A DNA stretch of 51,933 bases from SAR116 cluster bacterium AG-321-A13. GTDB taxonomy: Bacteria > Pseudomonadota > Alphaproteobacteria > Puniceispirillales > Marisalimonadaceae. How positions within the stretch are numbered: the stretch's first letter is position 1; every line of letters begins with the position of its first letter. Below the pieces are notes generated by a model. It was not told the origin of the DNA. It did not search any database and worked only from the letters and a program-made list of their open reading frames with translations. The position numbers and the translations under genes are program-made. Positions 1-7,819 of this stretch are shown piece by piece. Location of the stretch: assembly GCA_003283875.1 (NCBI GenBank), contig QBXD01000005.1, positions 1-51,933 of the forward strand, read 5' to 3'.

Positions 1-1167
1 GTCACCATGAAAAAAAACTGGAATACCATCTATTATTTTATTCCAATCTATTTTAGTAAGCAAAGTAGAAACTGAGTTAATTAACTTTCCGTTAATAATG
101 CTTTCTACATCACTTTGAGGATATTTAGTATGATATTTTTTTAATCTTTCATACGTTTTCTGAAAATAAAATTTATGACATAGTTCTTTAAAGTTATTAA
201 CATTTTGTTGTGTTTTCCATAAGTTCAAATCTAAAAAATCTAGCAGTTTTTGAAATATATCAATATTATTATTCATATATAAAGTATGTCCCTCTACATA
301 GTTATATGAATAAAATTGTTCCTTATGATCAATAATCACAGGAAATACTTTTTTATTTACTTTAGAGCGTAAAACTCTATTAGTAATAATATTTTTATCC
401 TTGAAGAATTTTATAACTTTTTTATTTACGAAATACAATGTTTCGTCATGTTTGCTAAAATCATAATTCTCATACTTTTTTAATACTTCTTCATAATGTT
501 CTTTTGTTCCAACATCAGTCCAATTAAAGTCTAATGGTTTAACTTTATTTTGAGAAATTAAGAATTCTAAACCGTTTGATATTTGGTGTTCTTCAAAGAT
601 TTTGTCTTTTTTTTCTAATCCTAAAAAAAAGTTTTTATAATCTTTTATAAATCCTAATCCTATAAAAGCCTTATAGCTTTTATTTTCTGTTTTCTTCTTA
701 TCTTTAATCTTTATTATGTAGTCATCAGATATTTTTAAATTACAATACTTATCTGTATCTTCAGATTTAATACTTGATACACCAAGCCAATTTTGAGAAA
801 TATAATTTATTTCCGAATTTTTTTCCCATAAAGTGTCACATGAAACGAAGTAAAAAGGTTCAGAAAGATTTTTTTTACAACTTAAAAGTGAAAGACCTGG
901 CCCACTTCCCTCATCATCAAAATTTTGAACCTTAACAAATTCAAATTGAATTTTAGGATGTGCGATTTCTAAATAATTTTTAACTTGATTTCCTAAATGA
1001 CCAATCGCAATAATAAATTTTGTTTTGTTATCAAATCTGTTTATAATATGAGATATGTTAGCTTTTCCGTTAATTTGAAAAAGTGATTTATTAAGATAAG
1101 TTGACATGTTTCCCATTCGGGAACCTTTACCTGCAGTTAAAATGCAAACAGGTGGTAAAGATATCAT
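1..1167 (-). CDS. Nucleotidyltransferase-kinase (APH-type) fusion, 3' end cut by window edge
   Basis: Reading from the ATG at 1167, 389 codons stay open to the window edge. Residues 9-19 (ILTAGKGSRMG) are the nucleotide-binding loop of a sugar-1-phosphate nucleotidyltransferase, with Lys27, a likely metal Asp111 in VSCDT, and WTDVGT at 216-221. From about residue 240 the sequence changes to a kinase fold: a beta-rich start, a hinge-like segment YNYVEGHTL (289-297), and HGD as the last three residues, which begins the HGDxxxxN catalytic loop of choline/aminoglycoside kinases. The rest of the kinase lies outside the window. Such a fusion could phosphorylate a free sugar or alcohol and then activate it with a nucleotide, like AmgK plus MurU or LicA plus LicC; the substrate is not known. 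Its start overlaps the stop of the cupin gene by ATGA. Confidence 0.8.
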   Translation of the reverse strand, partial: MISLPPVCILTAGKGSRMGNMSTYLNKSLFQINGKANISHIINRFDNKTKFIIAIGHLGNQVKNYLEIAHPKIQFEFVKVQNFDDEGSGPGLSLLSCKKNLSEPFYFVSCDTLWEKNSEINYISQNWLGVSSIKSEDTDKYCNLKISDDYIIKIKDKKKTENKSYKAFIGLGFIKDYKNFFLGLEKKDKIFEEHQISNGLEFLISQNKVKPLDFNWTDVGTKEHYEEVLKKYENYDFSKHDETLYFVNKKVIKFFKDKNIITNRVLRSKVNKKVFPVIIDHKEQFYSYNYVEGHTLYMNNNIDIFQKLLDFLDLNLWKTQQNVNNFKELCHKFYFQKTYERLKKYHTKYPQSDVESIINGKLINSVSTLLTKIDWNKIIDGIPVFFHGD

Positions 1168-1922
1168 TTAGTTATGTGCTCCTTTTGAATTCTCCCATCA
1201 GTACGTTTTGTATCATCTGATATTCTAATTACATCGTTTAGATGTGGTGTAGAAGTTTCATATAATAAAATATCAGTGACAGCTTCAATTCTATGCACCA
1301 CAGGGGGAGATACATCTACGCTTGATAATTCTGAAAACTCAACAGTTGAAATATCATTTGGTAGTAAATCTTTATTATTTGCTTTATTAGATGAATTATA
1401 ATGCAGTAAAGCATCACCTCTAACTAGAAGATTAGTTTCTTGTTTGAAATTATGAAATTGTAAACTTGTCTTTGTACCAGCTTTTATGAAAATTTCCTTA
1501 AATGCGTAAAGTTCATGTTCTCCATTAATCCATAATTCGTGTCCCCATGGTTTTGTAACTTTGTATAATTCATCTTTTTTGTTAACAAAAATACCATTTT
1601 TCTCCAATTTTGAATTTTTTTTACAACCAGAAATTAATATAATGCATTTTCCATTTACTATTTTTAAGTCTAACGGCCTATCAATATTTTCACATTGTAT
1701 AACGGTGTTAACATCAATCGTATTTTTTAACATACTACTATATATTTTGGTCCCATTAGTTAACTCTAATATAAATAAACTGAATGATTTGAGATTTTCA
1801 ATTATGAAATCTTCATTTGTAAGAGAGTTAATAGAGTAATGATATGGTCCATCACACAAAATTTTCTTTTCATTTTTTTTTAATGAAATTAAATTTAATA
1901 TATTTCCACCAAAATTTTTCAT
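1164..1922 (-). CDS. Cupin protein of the mannose-6-phosphate isomerase (type II) kind
   Basis: A 252-residue protein whose C-terminal half is a cupin. KPWGHELW at 124-131 is the signature seen at the start of the isomerase/cupin domain of ManC-type proteins. His157, Glu162 and His210 are plausible metal ligands. The first 120 residues are not recognisable and may be a second, degenerate cupin. The family includes sugar-phosphate isomerases and epimerases, so a role in shaping the sugar handled by its neighbours is likely but not shown. The gene lies in a same-strand run and its TGA overlaps the ATG of the nucleotidyltransferase-kinase fusion, so the two are probably translationally coupled. 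It could also be a sugar-binding cupin without isomerase activity. Confidence 0.7.
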   Translation of the reverse strand: MKNFGGNILNLISLKKNEKKILCDGPYHYSINSLTNEDFIIENLKSFSLFILELTNGTKIYSSMLKNTIDVNTVIQCENIDRPLDLKIVNGKCIILISGCKKNSKLEKNGIFVNKKDELYKVTKPWGHELWINGEHELYAFKEIFIKAGTKTSLQFHNFKQETNLLVRGDALLHYNSSNKANNKDLLPNDISTVEFSELSSVDVSPPVVHRIEAVTDILLYETSTPHLNDVIRISDDTKRTDGRIQKEHITK

Positions 1923-1955
1923 AATATTTATACCTGCTTATTAATTTATCATGGA

Positions 1956-2783
1956 TTAAATTTTATAATTCAATAAATTTGGATTCATTTTGAAAAATTC
2001 ATCATAGAAACTTTTAACATAAACTTGCATCGACCAGTGACTATTAAATCCAAATTTTGTCTTCATCCATTCAAGACCCTCTTCGATATAAAGTTTTATA
2101 TGTTCATCGTATGGTTCAGTTTTTATTAAATCAGATTGCTCTAAAAGAAAACTATCATTTTCGTTCATCATTATTTTCGAAGTGATTGCAACTGCCCATT
2201 CGTTTGCATATGACTTTGATATCATTTCTATATCTACTCCATATCCTCTAAAATTAGACCCATCAAATAAGAAATTTTTTTCTGAAGGGTTTTTTTTATC
2301 GCAAATATCATAGATAAGTTCTTTTTTAATTAGGTAAGCTCCTGGATTTACTGTCCAAAAATATTTTACATTATCTTTTTTAAGAAAAAACTTTTCACCC
2401 CAATCTTCAGAGCAAGGAGATAAGATTCCAACTTTAGGGTGTTCGTCTAGCACATCTAATAAATCTTGCATAAAAGGTTTTTTTTCAAAAACTATATCAT
2501 TGGCGAGTAGAAAAAAGGCAGAATAATCGTCTAGCTTTTTGGATTTATACAAATTAGCAAGTCCATAGTTCATTCCCTGAAAGTATCTTAATCCGTGCGA
2601 TCTTGCTTCATCCCAATCAGCATGCCAGTAAGAATACTTGCATTTTAAAGCGTCATCTGAACCAGACTCAATAACAAATATATCAGTATTGTTTCCATCG
2701 TATTTTAATATTTGTTCGTATAGATTTTCTGTTACAATAGGTAGGTTTCTATTTAGAATCAAAGTAGCAATTTTTTTCTTCAT
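1956..2783 (-). CDS. GT2-like glycosyltransferase
   Basis: A protein of 275 residues from the ATG at 2783. I chose this start because it overlaps the upstream TGA as ATGA and begins directly with the first beta strand (MKKKIATLILNRN); the frame is open further, to 2807. SGSDD near 40-44 and LLANDIVF near 92-99 occupy the places of the nucleotide-binding Asp and the metal-binding acidic motif of GT-A family 2 enzymes, but the second motif is NDIVF rather than a clean DxD. A later stretch (NPGAYLIKKELI) resembles the acceptor-side region of rhamnosyl/galactosyl-type GT2 enzymes. It presumably transfers the sugar made by the surrounding genes. No membrane segment is visible. Confidence 0.7.
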   Translation of the reverse strand: MKKKIATLILNRNLPIVTENLYEQILKYDGNNTDIFVIESGSDDALKCKYSYWHADWDEARSHGLRYFQGMNYGLANLYKSKKLDDYSAFFLLANDIVFEKKPFMQDLLDVLDEHPKVGILSPCSEDWGEKFFLKKDNVKYFWTVNPGAYLIKKELIYDICDKKNPSEKNFLFDGSNFRGYGVDIEMISKSYANEWAVAITSKIMMNENDSFLLEQSDLIKTEPYDEHIKLYIEEGLEWMKTKFGFNSHWSMQVYVKSFYDEFFKMNPNLLNYKI

Positions 2784-3949
2784 TTTAATGTGTCCAACCG
2801 AAAGCATTTAATGTACCTAATTATACTTTCTTTTACGCATTTTTTTAGAAAATTATCCATATTAATATTTTTTGAATTACATGTTTTCATAGCATCCTTT
2901 TTCAATGTTTTAAAATCCTCAGTGGAAAAAATATAATGACCAGCAATGATTGCTTTATCTTCATCGGTTGCCACAGTATCGTTTAGCATCCACTTATCCC
3001 ATTTTTTAGAGTTTAAAGAAATTTCAAGAAAAGTGTCAATTAGATCAGTTCTTTCTATAGATTTAAGTAAATCTAATATACCAATTGTTTCAGCAACCCC
3101 AAATTCTGGAGCAATGTTAGCTGCATGTATTCCCAATTTTGGATACCAAGAAAGAGCTTCATTTGAAAGATAATCTGTATTATGAGCTTTCATAAAAATG
3201 TGATGTTGGTCACAAATCTCTAACATTTTAGGTAATTGAATTTCTGGAGGAATTTCATTTTTTACCCTAATTGGTAAACCAAACGTGCCTACATTTCTAG
3301 TTTCCATTACTTTTGTTCCACCTTGAATAACAACAAATGTTGGTGGTGTTATTTTGTTGTTTGAACAAAATGCATTTAGTTTTTCCAATGTGTAGTCAAG
3401 TTCTTCTTGAGAATTAGTACTTCCGCTTTGTTCTTCTGTACCAATTTCAAAAATAATCTCAGTGCCTAAATTTTTAGATTTTTCCCAGCAAAATTCATAT
3501 AATTCACATATTCTATCCAGAACATTTTCTACACTTATTTTTCCATGAATATCAACACTTGGATCAATATGAATTTTCTGGAAACCTGACATAATGTCAC
3601 ATTCAAACGATCTTTTTGAAGAATCCATAGCCAACTTTAAGCTTAGATTATTTTCTTTTTCATTTTCATTTTGCCATGGTCCTCCATGATCTCTTGAGAG
3701 GATAATCATTCCTTTTTTATCTTTTTTAATTACATAATTTGCAAAATCATTTGTTTTCCAATTTTCAACATAACCACCACCATACTCTGCAGAATCAATT
3801 TGGCGTCTGCTCGCTATTAAAAATATTGGACATTCATAATAATTAGATACCTCAATAGCTGCGTCCACACAATTTTTACTCATAGGACCAACCCCTAGTA
3901 AAGTACATCGATTATTATTCAAAACCCTTTTAATTTTCTCATTGATCAT
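2780..3949 (-). CDS. GatZ/KbaZ-like tagatose-bisphosphate aldolase family protein
   Basis: A protein of 389 residues from the ATG at 3949. The frame is open to 4039, but that would overlap the phosphatase gene by 94 bases, while 3949 gives an ATGA overlap. IFLIASRRQID (42-52), GGGY (57-60), LSRDHGGPW (84-92), GFQKIHID (122-129) and EIGTEEQSG (168-176) match the order of conserved blocks in GatZ/KbaZ TIM-barrel proteins. GatZ is described as the non-catalytic partner of the class II aldolase GatY; no GatY-like gene is visible here, so this protein may act alone or on another substrate. Its position between a KdsC-like phosphatase and a glycosyltransferase suggests it makes or remodels a phosphorylated sugar for the cell surface. 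The family assignment is fairly firm; the reaction is unknown. Confidence 0.7.
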   Translation of the reverse strand: MINEKIKRVLNNNRCTLLGVGPMSKNCVDAAIEVSNYYECPIFLIASRRQIDSAEYGGGYVENWKTNDFANYVIKKDKKGMIILSRDHGGPWQNENEKENNLSLKLAMDSSKRSFECDIMSGFQKIHIDPSVDIHGKISVENVLDRICELYEFCWEKSKNLGTEIIFEIGTEEQSGSTNSQEELDYTLEKLNAFCSNNKITPPTFVVIQGGTKVMETRNVGTFGLPIRVKNEIPPEIQLPKMLEICDQHHIFMKAHNTDYLSNEALSWYPKLGIHAANIAPEFGVAETIGILDLLKSIERTDLIDTFLEISLNSKKWDKWMLNDTVATDEDKAIIAGHYIFSTEDFKTLKKDAMKTCNSKNINMDNFLKKCVKESIIRYIKCFRLDTLK

Positions 3950-4491
3950 ACTGTCCATTCTCCAGATAGTTTGCCCTCTGTTATAGGTAATTTGTCTGGA
4001 TTGAAAGGGGTAAAAAACTTTCTTAGTATATGAAGACATGCCTCTGCAACAGCACGATCACCTCCACGTCTGTTAGTAATAAAATCAGCGTAACTTTTGG
4101 CATTTTCGTCTGCATTATTAGGTGCAATAGAATATAGAACATCTTTCATAACATAATGATCAAAAATACCATCACCCATGTAAATTACTCTTTCAAGTTT
4201 GTACCTTTCTGTAATCCAACTGACTCGGTTTATTGTGCTTACCAAATCCAACTTATAGTTCATATCATGAACTATTCTTTTTTCACTTATAGGGAATCCC
4301 TTTCTATCACCAGTTACAAAACGTATTTCTAATTTATCTCTTAACAAACTTAAAGCATCATTGTCATCTGGTCCAAATACTTTTATAATTTTACCTTTTT
4401 CGGAGTAAAAAAAGTCTCCAGTTGTCATTACTCCATCTACATCAAGTATAAAAATCTCTGGTTCATTTTTATGAGAATCTTTTTTGTTCAT
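3946..4491 (-). CDS. KdsC-like HAD phosphatase
   Basis: A 181-residue protein of the C0-type HAD phosphatases, which remove phosphate from Kdo-8-phosphate and related acidic sugars. Visible motifs are ILDVDGVMTTG (15-25) with nucleophile Asp17 and acid/base Asp19, FVTGDRK (58-64), MGDGIFD (105-111) with metal ligands Asp107 and Asp111, and RRGGDRAVAE (141-150), the typical C-terminal segment of KdsC tetramers. Length fits KdsC. It is the first gene of a run with ATGA overlaps into the aldolase-like gene. By analogy with the Kdo and sialic-acid routes, it likely strips the phosphate left after aldol condensation. No Kdo synthase is visible, so calling it kdsC itself would be too specific. Confidence 0.85.
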   Translation of the reverse strand: MNKKDSHKNEPEIFILDVDGVMTTGDFFYSEKGKIIKVFGPDDNDALSLLRDKLEIRFVTGDRKGFPISEKRIVHDMNYKLDLVSTINRVSWITERYKLERVIYMGDGIFDHYVMKDVLYSIAPNNADENAKSYADFITNRRGGDRAVAEACLHILRKFFTPFNPDKLPITEGKLSGEWTV

Positions 4492-4629
4492 TTAAGTTCC
4501 TTTTTAATCAAACGTAATTTTCAGTAATATATTTTTATTTTTTTTGCAAACAGGTTTCAAAAATAGAATTATTGTTTTAATTGTCGCGATAATAAGTTTT
4601 GATCAGATCAAGATATATAGATTATAATT

Positions 4630-5859
4630 TTATTTATTTGTTGCAGGCCCTCGAACGATTACTTTCAAATTATTTTTTAGTATTCTTATTATTGATTTTA
4701 CAAAGTTGATAATATAATTATTACCTTTCGGATAATGTAAGTATTTGTAGTATCTCAGTTCTTTTTTATTGATGCTTAAATTTCCAAAGTAATCTTCAAT
4801 TTTCTCTATTCTTTTTTTCCAAAAATAAGGAAGGTCTTCTAAAAGTATCATTAAATCAGCACCTGAATTTTTTTCAAAGGAATAATGACTTGAGAATGGA
4901 TTAATTAAAACACATTTTTCTGATGACCTAGTTTTACCATAGACAATTTTAATTTTATTCTCAAAAAAACCATCCGGTATAAATAATGGAGGAACATAAT
5001 CAATTATGTGTGAATAACCATCATAGTGACGACATAATTCTATTTTTGGATGAATAACATGATGTTCTCTTATATTAGATAAATATAAAAAAGTATCCTC
5101 AATGCGAATTACCCTTTTTTTACCGACATCCATTGAAAAAAATGATTTTAAATCTTTAAGTTTATATAAGTGCACTGAGTCTGTTACCATCTTATTAAGT
5201 TTTAGAATTTTAAAATGTGAATTTTCAAAAATGATTTTAGAATATACTTCTCCATAATATCCCCAATACGCAGAAAATATCGAAGCCATGTTATTACATT
5301 CGGTATAATGGGAAAATGGTATAGACAACAATGAGTCATTATTAAATTCTATATTAACTTCTTGCAGTTTATCAATTAAATCATAAAAGTGTTTTGGATC
5401 TGCTATAAATGGATGATCATTATTAGGAGAAAAAAATATCCAATCCTTTTCAGAGCAACTTAACTTTTCAAGAGCATCAAAAAATTGTTTAGAAGTTGTT
5501 GACCTTTCTTTATGAATAGTTGCTTTTGGAAACAACTCTCTGATTTCATTATATATGAAATCATGATCTTTATTTTCACATTCAAGACGTATAGTCACAC
5601 TTTTCCAATTAATTTCGGAATAGCTTATGAGAGTGTATCTTGTAATATCAAGTTTTGTTTGGTACCTGTATTGAGAATCTTTACTTCGAATTTTATGGTC
5701 AATTTCAAATCTTTTTGGGTCTCCTCTGAGGAAAACCCCTGGGATTGCATCTTCTATAAACACATCAAAAAATAAATGTACATTAAAATTTGATTGTTTT
5801 TTTGGCGTTTTTTTTAACATATCTCTATAACTTGATAATTTATATTCTGAAAGGATCAT
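4630..5859 (-). CDS. Unrecognised protein in polysaccharide locus, possibly a glycosyltransferase
   Basis: A 409-residue open frame with bacterial codon character, ATG start, and no competing frame. I do not recognise the family. A central stretch, DWIFFSPNNDHPFIA (about 139-153), looks like the middle of a GT-A type glycosyltransferase, where a strand ends in an acidic or Asn-rich metal loop. Aromatic and basic residues are frequent and the C-terminus carries the Lys/Arg-rich IIRILKNNLKVIVRG segment. There is no signal peptide or clear membrane helix. It lies 138 bases upstream of the KdsC-like gene on the same strand, and 447 empty bases separate it from the dioxygenase gene. A role in surface-sugar assembly is inferred from location only. 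Confidence 0.5.
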   Translation of the reverse strand: MILSEYKLSSYRDMLKKTPKKQSNFNVHLFFDVFIEDAIPGVFLRGDPKRFEIDHKIRSKDSQYRYQTKLDITRYTLISYSEINWKSVTIRLECENKDHDFIYNEIRELFPKATIHKERSTTSKQFFDALEKLSCSEKDWIFFSPNNDHPFIADPKHFYDLIDKLQEVNIEFNNDSLLSIPFSHYTECNNMASIFSAYWGYYGEVYSKIIFENSHFKILKLNKMVTDSVHLYKLKDLKSFFSMDVGKKRVIRIEDTFLYLSNIREHHVIHPKIELCRHYDGYSHIIDYVPPLFIPDGFFENKIKIVYGKTRSSEKCVLINPFSSHYSFEKNSGADLMILLEDLPYFWKKRIEKIEDYFGNLSINKKELRYYKYLHYPKGNNYIINFVKSIIRILKNNLKVIVRGPATNK

Positions 5860-6306
5860 AGATGTAATTTTATTTAGTGTAAAAAACTTTTTGATATTTA
5901 TTAGGTGAAATAAACTCTTTGAACAATGAACCTAAATACTATCATTTAATGGAATTTTTGTTTAAATTTAAATAATTTTATTTAAAGAAAATATTTCATA
6001 AGATGAAACGTAATAAAACTCTTAAGTTAAAAAACAGTATTTTATATCTAATCAGTTGCACCAGTTATACAAACAACAAAGAGGAAAAATTTTAAAACTT
6101 CAAGATGAACATTAATATCATATCAAAAGGTTGTTAACTTAACACAAATGAAAGTAAACCATATTGATACTGTAAGAGTTTAAAAACTAATATTTAAACT
6201 TTATACCATCTAACTTAAAATACACAACTCACACTGCTGATTGCGAGGATGAAACACATAATCATGAAAATGTAGATTGAAAGTTATATTACCTTATAAA
6301 ACATCA
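5860..6306. other. Intergenic gap of 447 bases
   Basis: This stretch lies between two minus-strand genes. I read all frames by eye and found only short, stop-rich frames, no tRNA-like cloverleaf and no strong inverted repeat. It probably holds the promoter of the 4630-5859 gene, but no convincing promoter hexamers stand out in such AT-rich sequence. Confidence 0.5.
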
Positions 6307-7434
6307 TCACTTTTGACCATGATCCCAGCCTAACAAATTTTTAAGCTTAGAATTGAAATTTTGACTTGTAAAAGTATTGGATGAAATATAAGGATTTTCT
6401 TCCATGGCCATCTCTCTCAAATAACTTGCTGCAAAGCAGCCAAGAATAGAATATCTATCGTTTTTAGAGTCATTTTTTCCACTTTGGTGCCAAACATGCC
6501 CATTCCAAAAAACTAGAGAGCCTTTTTTTGCTTCTAAAGGAATTAATTTATCATCATAATTTTTTGTTCTATCTGGTTTTTTGAGAAACTTATGACTTCC
6601 TGGATAAACAAGTGTAGCACCATTTTTGTATGTATAATCTTCGATAATAAAATTTACGTTGGTTCTAATAATCCAACTAGGCAAAGGCGAAGGTACATTC
6701 GCATCAACATGTATAATTTGTTTTTCAGCTCCAGGATTAAGTATATTTGCATGAAAACTGCTTAGGTAATATTTGTCATGAAGTGTTTCTCTATCAAAAG
6801 CATGGTCATTTAAATTTTTTATTACATTATGTAATATAATTTCTTGAAAAATCTTGTTTTTGTTTATTAAATGATAAATTCTTTGCATTTTGCTAGAACC
6901 ATAAACAAAAGCAGTTGAGCTTAACTTTTCAGCATCAGCAATATTTTTAAGAATAAGCCTGAGTTCATCACAGAGAACCTCATCAATGCAATTATCTACT
7001 ATAAGATATCCATTTTTATCAAAAAAATCTTTTTGCTCTGTTGATAATTGTCCTGGACCCATTCCATTTAATATTTCAGGATAATTGTCTTTAGCTGTAG
7101 CATTAAAAATATCTATACTTATATCATTAAACCATTTAATTGTGTCTTTTTTCTTTTTGGATAAAATATCATCTAACAAAGATTTAAATTTAAAAAAAGT
7201 CGCCTCTTCAGGATATTTATCTATTTTAAGACAATCTAAGAAATATCTATTACTTGTAAATTTAAAGAAACCTTCACGGAAATTCAAATTAAGCAAATAA
7301 AGACCAAATAAAACTACTAGGCAATCTTCAGATTTTTGGTCTACTTTTAATAACTCAAGATCATTAGTAATTTTTTTGAATATTTCTTTGTCATTGAAAA
7401 AAAGTTTCAAATCTCTATAACTTTTGATGTGCAT
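6307..7434 (-). CDS. Phytanoyl-CoA dioxygenase (PhyH) family oxygenase with N-terminal extension
   Basis: A 375-residue protein. Residues from about 130 onward form a PhyH-type Fe(II)/2-oxoglutarate dioxygenase: FFDKNGYLIVDN near 137-148 opens the domain, His242 and Asp244 (HVD) plus His316 (WHQSG) form the 2-His-1-carboxylate iron site, and Arg327 is a good 2-oxoglutarate-binding candidate. The first 130 residues are a separate, mostly helical region I cannot assign; typical PhyH proteins are near 250-300 residues. Related enzymes hydroxylate small molecules, lipids and sugar-derived compounds. Set between sugar genes it may tailor a polysaccharide precursor, but that is inference. It is isolated by long gaps on both sides. 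Confidence 0.85.
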   Translation of the reverse strand: MHIKSYRDLKLFFNDKEIFKKITNDLELLKVDQKSEDCLVVLFGLYLLNLNFREGFFKFTSNRYFLDCLKIDKYPEEATFFKFKSLLDDILSKKKKDTIKWFNDISIDIFNATAKDNYPEILNGMGPGQLSTEQKDFFDKNGYLIVDNCIDEVLCDELRLILKNIADAEKLSSTAFVYGSSKMQRIYHLINKNKIFQEIILHNVIKNLNDHAFDRETLHDKYYLSSFHANILNPGAEKQIIHVDANVPSPLPSWIIRTNVNFIIEDYTYKNGATLVYPGSHKFLKKPDRTKNYDDKLIPLEAKKGSLVFWNGHVWHQSGKNDSKNDRYSILGCFAASYLREMAMEENPYISSNTFTSQNFNSKLKNLLGWDHGQK

Positions 7435-7819
7435 TCGTAATTCAATCTTTAATGAATTGTTAAAATTATTAATAATTATATCATTATTGTCTTATATGTC
7501 ACCTGAAATTCTAGCAGATTTTGTTATTTCGCCTAGGTCAACTAAAATAATTATCATACGAGGGTTTAAATTTGTACATTTGTTTTTACAAATTGTGACC
7601 CTCTAAAAAAAGTCCATATTTGAAATTTATAAAGTCTTGTTGACTTTAAATTAATATAACTTAAATATAAATCTTACTTAACATAATGGTTTTATGATTT
7701 ACTACAAGAAGCTATTACTAGCATATAATTAAATAAAGATTTTATTTTTAAAAATAAAAAAATTAAATGTTATTTTTATATTGTTAGAATAATAGCCAAA
7801 CTTTGTTAGGATTTTACCA
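7435..7819. other. Divergent intergenic region of 385 bases
   Basis: This separates the minus-strand dioxygenase from the plus-strand methyltransferase, so it should hold both promoters. It contains one clear imperfect inverted repeat (7560-7603, listed separately). Otherwise I see only AT-rich sequence and short chance frames. Confidence 0.5.
7560..7603. repeat. Imperfect inverted repeat (hairpin) between divergent genes
   Basis: GAGGGT (7560-7565) pairs with ACCCTC (7598-7603). After a 3-nt mismatch, AATTTGTA pairs with TACAAATT around a loop of about 10 bases. It is followed on the plus strand by an A-run, not a T-run. It does not end any plus-strand gene and lies just upstream of the minus-strand one, so it does not read as a simple terminator. 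It could be a protein-binding site or a structured leader. Confidence 0.45.

Noticed and set aside
1561-1839. Plus-strand open frame of 92 codons inside the cupin gene
   Set aside because: It is antisense to a well-supported gene, hydrophobic in a way typical of reversed AT-rich codons, and without a ribosome site or known motif.
4599-4611. Short palindrome TTGATCAGATCAA between the phosphatase and the unknown gene
   Set aside because: It is only 6+6 bases and could arise by chance; nothing else supports a regulatory role.
7560-7603. Hairpin as a Rho-independent terminator
   Set aside because: No plus-strand gene ends before it, the following bases are an A-run, and on the minus strand it lies upstream of a gene rather than after one.
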